From Clostridiales bacterium (GTDB lineage: Bacteria > Bacillota > Clostridia > Oscillospirales > CAG-272), in contig JAAVZO010000017.1 in assembly GCA_022791685.1 (NCBI GenBank), forward strand, positions 1 to 64,000: a stretch of 64,000 bases of DNA. The letters are read 5' to 3'. This document shows positions 46,419-54,280 of this stretch, in pieces. Below the pieces are notes generated by a model. That model was given only the letters and a program-made list of their open reading frames with translations. It searched no databases and was not told the DNA's origin. A program made the translations under genes and the position numbers. The stretch's first letter is position 1; the number at the start of each line of letters is the position of its first letter.

Positions 46419-46760
46419 ATGGATCTTATTAAGGCTTTAACAAACGAGCAGTTGAAGGAAAATGCGCCTGTACTCAATGTTGGTGATACTGTAAAGGTAC
46501 ACAACAAGATCAAAGAGGGCAGCAGAGAAAGAGTTCAGCTTTTCGAAGGTACTATCATTGCAAAGAACGGCGGCGGAATTTCCGAGACCTTTACCGTTAG
46601 ACGTGTTTCTTACGGCGTAGGTGTTGAGAAGACTTTCCCTGTACATTCTCCGAACGTTGAGAAGGTTGAAGTTGTCAGAAGCGGTAAAGTTAGACGCGCT
46701 AAGCTCTACTATCTCCGCGACAGAGTCGGCAAGAGCTCCAAGGTCAAGGAACAGCTCTAA
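46419..46760 (+). CDS. rplS: 50S ribosomal protein L19
   Basis: 113 residues, full length, with the L19 pattern [17 protein letters not shown] start, [32 protein letters not shown] and the [15 protein letters not shown] end. CAAGGAGG lies just before ATG 46419. Single gene with its own promoter and terminator. Confidence 0.97.
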   Translation: MDLIKALTNEQLKENAPVLNVGDTVKVHNKIKEGSRERVQLFEGTIIAKNGGGISETFTVRRVSYGVGVEKTFPVHSPNVEKVEVVRSGKVRRAKLYYLRDRVGKSSKVKEQL

Positions 46761-46785
46761 TCGACATAAGCTTATTCTCGAAGCG

Positions 46786-46817
46786 ATCCCCTTGCCGATT
46801 TCGGCAAGGGGATTTTT
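46786..46817 (+). terminator. rplS terminator
   Basis: ATCCCCTTGCCGA pairs with TCGGCAAGGGGAT, followed by T residues. Confidence 0.92.
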
Positions 46818-46837
46818 CATGCTTTCAGCTTAATATA

Positions 46838-46874
46838 AAAACACCATCGACTGCCATATCAGTCGATGGTGTTT
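46838..46874 (-). terminator. Terminator of the CBM6-like surface gene
   Basis: AACACCATCGACTG pairs with CAGTCGATGGTGTT on the minus strand, followed by TTTATATT. Confidence 0.85.
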
Positions 46875-46889
46875 AACTGCAAATTAGAA

Positions 46890-47519
46890 TTAGTGGCGCT
46901 TCTTAGCTACTACGATAGCTGCGGTTGCAGAAACTGCAAGAGCGGCTACAGCAACGAGAGCTGCGTCTGCGGTAGCAGGAGCGTTGTCAACTACAGGAGC
47001 TTCAGCAACAGCTTCCTGAGTGAGAGAGATGTAAATGTGGTGAACCTGCATAGCCTTGAGCGAAGTGTCATCAAAGCCTGTAGGCGGGTAGAATGTGATG
47101 CTGTGGCTGCCAGCCTTGAGCTCAGCAGTTACAGTAGCCCAACGCTGATCGTTCGACTGATCAAGCTTGTCAAGGTTGATCTGAGCGTCGGTGTCGATAG
47201 CGTAGTTGATACCACGGTTGGAGCCAGGACGGGACTGGTACTCAAATACGATAGTGTATGTGCCATCCTTCGGAGCTTCAAAGTCATAGCGTACCCACTG
47301 GTCAGCCTTCGGGCAGAAGTTGTCTCCGCCGGGATTAAGGTTTACAACGGTTGCGCTGGATGCGGATACATCTTCAAGAGCTGCACCCTTATCAAGAACG
47401 ATCTCGCCCTTGATCTCAGGCTTGGAGTCGTCACAAATAGCGTTAGCTGCGCTTATACCAATCACTGCAACAGACATGAGCATAACTGCACAGAGTACAA
47501 AAGATAAAATCTTTTTCAT
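46890..47519 (-). CDS. CBM6-like secreted surface protein with TAD-type C-terminus
   Basis: 209 residues: signal peptide (~1-26), a CBM6/35-like beta domain (~45-170; WVRYDFEAPKDGTYTIVFEY, LKAGSHSITFYPPTG, QVHHIYISL), then PATADAALVAVAALAVSA and a KKRH tail. The end has the same plan as the CBM9-like proteins (TAD, hydrophobic stretch, basic tail), suggesting one shared anchoring machine. No G tract in its promoter. Confidence 0.8.
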   Translation of the reverse strand: MKKILSFVLCAVMLMSVAVIGISAANAICDDSKPEIKGEIVLDKGAALEDVSASSATVVNLNPGGDNFCPKADQWVRYDFEAPKDGTYTIVFEYQSRPGSNRGINYAIDTDAQINLDKLDQSNDQRWATVTAELKAGSHSITFYPPTGFDDTSLKAMQVHHIYISLTQEAVAEAPVVDNAPATADAALVAVAALAVSATAAIVVAKKRH

Positions 47520-47623
47520 AAAAGCAATTCTCCCTATTTTTAAGTAGATTTTTATTGATACCTTCGCATATGGTCGACAGGCGTAAAAGATATGACAGAA
47601 AACACGGATTTCTGCTTAATATA

Positions 47624-47652
47624 ATTATACAACTTTATGAGCGTTTTGTCAA
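47624..47652 (-). promoter_or_regulatory. Promoter of the CBM6-like surface gene
   Basis: Minus strand TTGACA (47652-47647), 17-nt spacer, TATAAT (47629-47624), leaving a ~100-nt leader. It shares a 312-bp AT-rich intergenic region with the divergent gene at 47832. Confidence 0.85.
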
Positions 47653-47743
47653 GAGGCGATAAGAAAAATGTAAAAATATCGTAATTAAAAAATATGTACA
47701 TTTTTTATAAAGCAAAATTCGACGTTTTTTTTCAAATAAGTAA

Positions 47744-47772
47744 TTGATTTTTTTAAGTAAATGTGATATGAT
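47744..47772 (+). promoter_or_regulatory. Promoter of the large surface protein at 47832
   Basis: TTGATT, 17-nt spacer, TATGAT. Confidence 0.65.
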
Positions 47773-47831
47773 ATATATAATGTACTTCTGTACTATTTTT
47801 CAGAATTGAACTAATTCCGGAGAACTGATAT

Positions 47832-50354
47832 ATGTTAAGAGCTAAAATATATAATGGATATGAAAAAATGAAAGATACTTTTAAAAATCACAAAACTGTA
47901 AAGCTGATACTGATTTTGACAATGTGTATGCTGATATTTACAGCTGCAATGGTAAATGTAAGTGCGGCTACGGTAGAGACGAATCAGATAACATCTATTA
48001 AATTGAATAAAAGCAAGACCGACTTGCAGATCGATGTTGCGCTGACTAAGGACTACGTGAAGGAGCATAAGTCTTCTACGATCTATGTTTTCGAGCTGCT
48101 TCCATATCAGTCGACTTCACAGATAAACGAGCTTGAGCCTGTAGTTGAGTTTAAGGCTGGTGAGAAAGCATCAGTTAAGATTCCTTATGTAAATGGAAAC
48201 GCTAATCGGCTGTATTCTAAGTTTGTTATTGCTGAACGGCTAAGCGATGGAGCTTACAACATAATCGCATCTGCGAAGTATATCGAAAATATCAGCATAC
48301 TTAGTGAGAATACTGAGAGTTATCCTGTTACGAGCAGCAAGAAGGGATTGCAGATACAAAACTTCACCGATGCTCAGCGGCTGGGGGTTCAGCATACTAC
48401 GATAAATGTTGCACTGAACGAATTCATACTCGGTGAGAATTCATCGAATGCTATGTCGTTCGTGTATAATGGGCAGACTTATTATTTAAATAAGGACAAG
48501 ATAGCTCTGCTTGACCATCGTGTCAAGGTGTATAGTGAAGCCGGAATTAATGTATATTTGAATATTGTGCTTACAGCGCCGGACGAGTCACTGAGCGATA
48601 CGGTCAAGAGCTTTTATTTTGACGGAGCCTTGTCGGGTGCGTCTCTTTACGCGCTCAATACACGCAATGAGACCGCGATGAAGAATTTTCAGGCGTTCAT
48701 GGATTATATTGCCTACAGATATACCAGTCCGGAGCATACGTACGGATTTGCGCCGAACTTCATTTTAGGCTTTGAGGTGAACTCGAACCGTACATGGAAC
48801 AATGCTGGCGCTATGGACATGGAGAGTTATGTATACTCCTACTGCACTGCATTCCGTGCAGCGTATACTGCGATGCTCTCACATTATTCTGAAGGACGTG
48901 TGTATATCTCGCTTGGAAACAACTTCAATTCCGCGGCGGAAGCGCCCGGAGCTGAATCGGATCCTCTATATGATTACGCTGCCAAGAGCTTTCTTGATTT
49001 CTTCAATACAGCTATAAAGAATTCGGGTGATATACCATGGGGATTGGCGATAAATCCTTATCCGTCGGATCTGTCGATGACTGAATTCTGGAACGACAGC
49101 TATGCTGAGGATAATTTCTCGACACCGTTTGTTACTATGAAGAATCTCAGCGTACTTACACGGTATATGAATCAAAATGAGCTGTTATATAATTCTAAGC
49201 CGCGCAGTATCATTATCAGTGAGTTCGGCGTATCTGGAGATCCGGCTGACGCTGCTTCAATGACAATGCAGTCAGCGGCATATGCACTCGCATATTATGC
49301 GGCTGCTCAAAATGATGATATTGACGCATTTATTTATCACCGTCACGTTGACCATGCAGGCGAGAATCTCTACTATGGACTCTGGTCTGCGGTTGACGGA
49401 AGTTTACTTGAAGCGTCGGCTAAGAAGCAGATATATAATGTATTTGCTCAGATCGACACTGAAAACAGTGAGGAAGCGACATCGTTTGTAAAGTCTCTGG
49501 TCGGAAATGGAATTTACAGCCTGTTTATCGGTGACAAAGTTAAATTCAGCAGCTTCAACACTCGAAGCACGATTGATGCTATTCGTGCGGATGAGAGTGA
49601 TTTTGAAAAGGGATTTGGCGAGCGAGTACTCTTTGACCTTACAAAGGGAAGCTTGTGTGGATTCTATCCTACTGACAGTGCAGATTATGTTGAGCTTCGT
49701 CCGCTCGATGACGCTTCAACTACCATGCTTTATTCGCGTGTCAGCGGAACACCGCTCGACTATATGGGTATCGGAAATCTCATTACTGAGGAAGGTTCAT
49801 TCCATGATGCGCAGTATATAACGCTGCGTATGATGGTCACTGCACCGGAGGGTGTAAGCAATCTCAGCTTTATGCTGCGGCTTCAGTCTAATGATGGAGC
49901 TGACGGTAAGATGGCAGTTTATGACGGTGAGGTACAGCTAAAGCCGAATGAATGGACTAATGTAAGCTTCAGGATAAAGGATTTTGTGTCGCTTACAAAA
50001 GAAAATATTGATTCGATGAAGCTATGGATAAAAGCTACTGACAGTGCGTCACCTGAAGGGGAGTACGGTATTTGGCTTGAAAATGTCGTGCTTCATACTA
50101 AGAGCGGTGTGTCTGTTATTGGTGTTATTCTGTGGATACTGCTTATACTTGTAATTATCGTTGTTGTTGGATATGGATTACTTTATATGCGTGCTCAGTA
50201 TATCCGCCGCAAGCGCCGTGAGGAAATGGAGCGTCGTCGTCGCCAGCAGCTTCGTATGCAGGCAATGCAGCAGAATCGCGTGATGAATCCTCCGCCGTAT
50301 GCGCAGAATCCGAATAATAATCAACGCAGAGACGATTTTAGACAGATGAAATAA
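47832..50354 (+). CDS. Large membrane-anchored extracellular protein with glycosidase-like barrel (DUF5722-like)
   Basis: 840 residues. N-terminal signal/anchor (~22-45), a beta domain (~48-160), a TIM-barrel-like region (~165-535) with two well-placed acidic motifs, GFEVNSN (Glu315) and IISEFG (Glu464), that look like glycosidase acid/base and nucleophile, then a CBM-like beta-sandwich (~585-745; WTNVSFRIKDF), a C-terminal membrane helix (~755-778) and a basic, Gln/Asn-rich cytoplasmic tail. I recall the DUF5722 family matching this shape, but the name is uncertain. Probably a surface glycan hydrolase or binder. GGAGA precedes ATG 47832. Confidence 0.65.
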   Translation: MLRAKIYNGYEKMKDTFKNHKTVKLILILTMCMLIFTAAMVNVSAATVETNQITSIKLNKSKTDLQIDVALTKDYVKEHKSSTIYVFELLPYQSTSQINELEPVVEFKAGEKASVKIPYVNGNANRLYSKFVIAERLSDGAYNIIASAKYIENISILSENTESYPVTSSKKGLQIQNFTDAQRLGVQHTTINVALNEFILGENSSNAMSFVYNGQTYYLNKDKIALLDHRVKVYSEAGINVYLNIVLTAPDESLSDTVKSFYFDGALSGASLYALNTRNETAMKNFQAFMDYIAYRYTSPEHTYGFAPNFILGFEVNSNRTWNNAGAMDMESYVYSYCTAFRAAYTAMLSHYSEGRVYISLGNNFNSAAEAPGAESDPLYDYAAKSFLDFFNTAIKNSGDIPWGLAINPYPSDLSMTEFWNDSYAEDNFSTPFVTMKNLSVLTRYMNQNELLYNSKPRSIIISEFGVSGDPADAASMTMQSAAYALAYYAAAQNDDIDAFIYHRHVDHAGENLYYGLWSAVDGSLLEASAKKQIYNVFAQIDTENSEEATSFVKSLVGNGIYSLFIGDKVKFSSFNTRSTIDAIRADESDFEKGFGERVLFDLTKGSLCGFYPTDSADYVELRPLDDASTTMLYSRVSGTPLDYMGIGNLITEEGSFHDAQYITLRMMVTAPEGVSNLSFMLRLQSNDGADGKMAVYDGEVQLKPNEWTNVSFRIKDFVSLTKENIDSMKLWIKATDSASPEGEYGIWLENVVLHTKSGVSVIGVILWILLILVIIVVVGYGLLYMRAQYIRRKRREEMERRRRQQLRMQAMQQNRVMNPPPYAQNPNNNQRRDDFRQMK

Positions 50355-50360
50355 ATATAT

Positions 50361-50398
50361 GAACCGCCCGCACATGAATTTTTATGTGCGGGCGGTTC
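50361..50398. terminator. Bidirectional terminator between convergent genes
   Basis: GAACCGCCCGCACAT pairs perfectly with ATGTGCGGGCGGTTC. Confidence 0.9.
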
Positions 50399-50399
50399 G

Positions 50400-51134
50400 T
50401 TATTTTATTATGCTTTCGATAAGCTCAGCGAAGATCGGACTATGATCGTATTCACAATGCGAGTAGCCATTCATATATGCAAAATGCAGGCGGTCGGTTT
50501 GCCAGCCGAACTGCTTTAGGACCGCATTTAACAGCTTCAGCTGCTCAAGCCGCGCAGGCATATCATTGCTTGCTGCGATGTTAAGTATCATCGGGAGCTT
50601 GCCATCTGGATGTGTAGGCTTGAAGCTGTGCGTTATGTGATACAGCGGTGCAGCGTCATCGATCCTGACAAGACGTGTGTCGAGTCCGCGCTCGCGCAGT
50701 ACGTTAAAATGCGTTGTCGGTTGACCGGCATCGAGCACCCAACCGTCGAAGTCTAATGGATCAATGTTATATTTTGCAAGGTATCTATTGTCAAACAACA
50801 GCATCATTGCAAGATATGCGCCAGCCGATGAGCCTCCAGCGTAGATTTTCGAGAATCTGTATGTATTATTGTGAAGTATAAAGTCTATAGCTTTTGCAGC
50901 ATCTTCAATAAATTCGGGGAATTTTGCTGAGGGGTACATACGATAGTCGAGCGTTGCGACAGCTATGCCATCATGTATGAGTCGCTCGAACAGCTCGTGT
51001 GGATCGGTACGGTCTCCGCCCTCGAGTCCGCCGCCGTGCATATATATGAACAGCGGTGGAGCTTCGGTTTTCGGGAGATATAGGTCAAGCTTGATGTTGT
51101 TTGTGGTATCGTATGTCAAAGTTAATTTGGTCAT
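50400..51134 (-). CDS. Alpha/beta-hydrolase, esterase/lipase type
   Basis: 244 residues. Oxyanion motif YMHGGGLEGGD, nucleophile elbow GGSSAGAYLAMM (Ser), a late Asp region (AASNDMPARLEQ) and His in GYSHCEYDHS. Resembles acetyl-xylan or carbohydrate esterases of the HSL/BD-FAE type. ATG 51134 has GGAG six nt upstream and is preferred to 51149. No secretion signal. Confidence 0.85.
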   Translation of the reverse strand: MTKLTLTYDTTNNIKLDLYLPKTEAPPLFIYMHGGGLEGGDRTDPHELFERLIHDGIAVATLDYRMYPSAKFPEFIEDAAKAIDFILHNNTYRFSKIYAGGSSAGAYLAMMLLFDNRYLAKYNIDPLDFDGWVLDAGQPTTHFNVLRERGLDTRLVRIDDAAPLYHITHSFKPTHPDGKLPMILNIAASNDMPARLEQLKLLNAVLKQFGWQTDRLHFAYMNGYSHCEYDHSPIFAELIESIIK

Positions 51135-51168
51135 GATCTTATGCTCCATCGTTTAATGTTTATTCAAT

Positions 51169-52011
51169 TCAAACTTCAATTACGAGGTCGTCGAAGAGTA
51201 CCATTTTTATATACGACAGGTATTCACGCACCATGCTTACATAATACTGCGCAAAGTTGGGTGACGGTGCGGCGCATACCTCCATTGGCAAATCGTATCG
51301 GCGTGTCAGCATTTCAATGCGAGGCAGGTGGAATGCAGTCGACACACCTATAATTCGCTCAGGCTCGATATTCATATCTTCAAGCAGCTGCTTGGTGAAG
51401 CGGACGTTTTCGCTGGTGGTATGCGATTTATCCTCCATAAGTATGCGGTCTGGGTCGATTCCGAGCTCGGTCAGATAATGCTTCATTGCTTCCGCTTCGG
51501 ATATTGTTTCATTTGAACCCTGTCCGCCGCTGACTACGCAGATCGAGTCTGGGAGCGCGTTTAATAGATTGTATGCCTCATCAAGCCGAAGCTTTAATGT
51601 AACGCCCGGTGTGTAGCCGTTCGTGTGGCAGCCATATACCATTATCGCTGTTCCAACTCCGGTATCGCCTATTGCTGACGCGGATATTGTATAACCGTCT
51701 GAGTTTTTCTGCGAATCGAATCCAATGTAACACCAAAATGCAGCTAATGTTACTATGAATACGCATAACAGCGATGTAAATATAATATGCAGAACGTGAA
51801 ATGCTCCCTTGAACAGCTTTTTTAGCTGCTCATGCAGTATTATCGGCAGCGTTACGCAGGCTATCACGAAAATTGCTATCAGCGACATTCGATATAAGTC
51901 GAATCCGAGCAGACATAATACAAGGTACACTGCAAAGTAGAGACTGACGATCCCGGCAGCTGACAGCGTAATTATATTTAATATTTTACTTGAGTTTTTC
52001 TTCATTTTCAT
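51169..52011 (-). CDS. YdcF-family (DUF218) membrane protein
   Basis: 280 residues: three to four N-terminal membrane helices (~8-120), then a DUF218/YdcF domain (MVYGCHTNGYTPGVTLKLRL, CVVSGGQGSNETISEAEAM, MEDKSHTTSENVRFTKQLL, STAFHLPRIEML). The family binds SAM or acts in cell-envelope metabolism (ElyC/SanA-like). Starts at 52011 or 52005, within the end of the upstream methyltransferase gene, so coupled. Confidence 0.85.
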   Translation of the reverse strand: MKMKKNSSKILNIITLSAAGIVSLYFAVYLVLCLLGFDLYRMSLIAIFVIACVTLPIILHEQLKKLFKGAFHVLHIIFTSLLCVFIVTLAAFWCYIGFDSQKNSDGYTISASAIGDTGVGTAIMVYGCHTNGYTPGVTLKLRLDEAYNLLNALPDSICVVSGGQGSNETISEAEAMKHYLTELGIDPDRILMEDKSHTTSENVRFTKQLLEDMNIEPERIIGVSTAFHLPRIEMLTRRYDLPMEVCAAPSPNFAQYYVSMVREYLSYIKMVLFDDLVIEV

Positions 52012-53188
52012 TAAGTAATTTATCAAGATACGGTGATACTCCAAGAGAAGCGCATATTCGCTTATATTCAGCAAGCGCTTCACCGCAGCGGTGTGTATTA
52101 GTATCAGTGAGTATTGCACGTATCATCAGGTTTTTCGGAGTCTCGTCTGGGTCGATAAGCTCGAGTGTAGTAACTGAATATCCGCGGGATTCGAGCCGCT
52201 TTACTCTCAGTGCGTCGGTAGCAGAGTCGCAGAGCTTTTGCTTTAAGATCGGGCTCGACAGTATGAAGTCGAGGTCGCGCCGCATTTGTGCGTCAGGTGC
52301 AGGAATCGACAGCTGCTTTGACATTTCATGATGACAGCATGGAGTAGAAAGTATTACACGTGCTTTCCAACGAATGGCGTTATATAGCACGATGTCGGTC
52401 GCGATGTCGCAGGCGTGCAGCGAAATTATCATGTCCGGAGCTTCAGGTGGGTCGTATTCGTTGATATTTCCGCTGACGAATTGCAGATTTTTGAAGCCCT
52501 GACGTTTCGCCGCTTCATTGCAGTATTCTATCACATCCTGTTTTAAGTCAACTCCATACATATGAACTGTGCGTTCTTTGATATATGTGAAGTAATAGTA
52601 TACCGCAAATGTAAGATAGCTCTTTCCGCAGCAGAGGTCGTATATCACTATCGGACGGTTTGACGGAAGTGTATCTTCGATGTCGCGCACTATTTCAAGA
52701 AAGCGGTTTATTTGACGAAATTTTGCTTGCTTTTTATCGTGTATGCGTCCGTTTTTGTCGGCAAGTCCGAGCTCATGAAGGAAGCCTATATCTCGTGACA
52801 GGTCGAGTATGTAGTGCTTTTCTCCGTTGTGCGCTGTGATATTTGCGCTTTCACTCTTGTCGTTAAGCTTGCCTGAAACATGAGTTGAGCCTGATTTTGA
52901 GCGACGGATCTCAATATCTCCAGCAGTTGTGAATATATTAGTTTGCTTGTACTCAGTGAGCGCAAGAGATGCAAGCTTAGATGGCTCGTATTCGAGATTC
53001 TGTTGATATGCTTTATTGTCGCGGGTGAAGCGTTCGAGCCGCAGCATAATAGTGCCGTCTGGCTTTTTGTACGGTGTTACGGTGGATTTTATTATTTGCT
53101 TATCGTCCGGCTTCGAGAATACCGCCTTTTTGAGTATGCGGCGCTCGATAATATCGGAAAACAGCGATTCTATATTTTCGTTTTTCAT
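51986..53188 (-). CDS. Class I SAM methyltransferase, Methyltransf_32/GSTCD-like
   Basis: 400 residues. The N-terminal half (~1-150) is family-specific; the SAM fold begins at VIYDLCCGKSYLTFAVYYYF (motif I, DLCCGKSYLT), with YGVDLKQDVIEYC and FVSGNINEY, then SLHACDIATDIVLYNAI and STPCCHHEMS. DLCCGKSY and the CCHHE motif are typical of the group including eukaryotic GSTCD and METTL25. Likely an RNA or protein methyltransferase; substrate unknown. Overlaps YdcF at its end. Confidence 0.8.
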   Translation of the reverse strand: MKNENIESLFSDIIERRILKKAVFSKPDDKQIIKSTVTPYKKPDGTIMLRLERFTRDNKAYQQNLEYEPSKLASLALTEYKQTNIFTTAGDIEIRRSKSGSTHVSGKLNDKSESANITAHNGEKHYILDLSRDIGFLHELGLADKNGRIHDKKQAKFRQINRFLEIVRDIEDTLPSNRPIVIYDLCCGKSYLTFAVYYYFTYIKERTVHMYGVDLKQDVIEYCNEAAKRQGFKNLQFVSGNINEYDPPEAPDMIISLHACDIATDIVLYNAIRWKARVILSTPCCHHEMSKQLSIPAPDAQMRRDLDFILSSPILKQKLCDSATDALRVKRLESRGYSVTTLELIDPDETPKNLMIRAILTDTNTHRCGEALAEYKRICASLGVSPYLDKLLNENEEKLK

Positions 53189-53371
53189 GGTATGTCCTTA
53201 TATTATTTTTGATACAAATATTATAGCATAGTCAGAACAAATTATAAAATGCTTTTTGTAAATTTTCTTTTTGATTTAGGATCGTTATTTACAAAATATA
53301 GGTTTATTTTTTGGGATTTATGACTTATAATTTTAGTGAGTTATTAACTTCTGAAGAAAGGTAATAGGATA

Positions 53372-54259
53372 ATGACATTCAAGAACTTTTTAAAATCATG
53401 TGTCAAAGCATTACTATATTTTGCAGTCTATTTTGGATGGCAGATGATCACAGTCAATATAGCATCGGCCGCTGCTTCAATATATGTTGCGTCAACTCTT
53501 GATACAGCTGAAATGGAGCTCACTTATCAGGCTCTGCAGAAGCTGCTTATCGAGCGCACGTATGATATTGTTATGCAGTATTCGCTTCACCTGACGCTGC
53601 TTTCTGGTGCGCTTACACTGCTCACATATATGATAGTGATCAAGGCACGGAAGAAAAAGCTATGTCGTGAATTCGGACTGACTAAGCTTCCTCTGTCGCA
53701 GATACCGATATTGTTTGCACTTGGCGCAGCTCTCAATGTATTTGTTTCAATGGCTATGTCGCTGATACCATTTCCGGCTGAGTGGGTCGAGTCATATGTC
53801 GAAAGTGCAGATATGCTGACGAATTCGGGTGTTCTGATGATGGTACTGACAACTGTTATCGCTGCTCCGATAGTTGAGGAGATAACCTTCCGCGGGATGT
53901 TCTACAGCCGATTGAAGCAGGGAATGCCGATGTTTGCGGCTATGCTGATATCTTCATGGGTGTTTGGTATGATGCACGGTGAGATAATATGGGTCATATA
54001 TGCTTCACTGCTTGGATTTTTATTGGTCTGGGTAAGCGAGAAATATCGCTCACTGACCGCATCTATAATCGTGCATTTTGCATTTAATTTGTTTGGTTCG
54101 CTTACAGATCTGCTCGGTGAGATAAGCGATATTACATTTTTTACTCTGCTTATTTCGAGCGCGCTTGTATCTGTCGCACTGATGATCTATATTTTCCGAA
54201 ATTCGAAAAATAGGATCGAATTTACTTTAAAAAATTCAGGTGAAAAATCTGAAGTATAA
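53372..54259 (+). CDS. CPBP-family intramembrane metalloprotease
   Basis: 295 residues, about eight membrane helices. Motifs of the CPBP/Abi family: PIVEEITFRGMFYSRL (EExxxR, catalytic Glu), VFGMMHGE (His) and IIVHFAFNLFG (His and Asn). Such proteases act in membrane protein processing, bacteriocin self-protection or signalling. It starts 16 bp before, and in the same direction as, the GH95 gene, perhaps in one transcript. Confidence 0.9.
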   Translation: MTFKNFLKSCVKALLYFAVYFGWQMITVNIASAAASIYVASTLDTAEMELTYQALQKLLIERTYDIVMQYSLHLTLLSGALTLLTYMIVIKARKKKLCREFGLTKLPLSQIPILFALGAALNVFVSMAMSLIPFPAEWVESYVESADMLTNSGVLMMVLTTVIAAPIVEEITFRGMFYSRLKQGMPMFAAMLISSWVFGMMHGEIIWVIYASLLGFLLVWVSEKYRSLTASIIVHFAFNLFGSLTDLLGEISDITFFTLLISSALVSVALMIYIFRNSKNRIEFTLKNSGEKSEV

Positions 54260-54280
54260 CATTTGTGAAAGGAAATGAAA

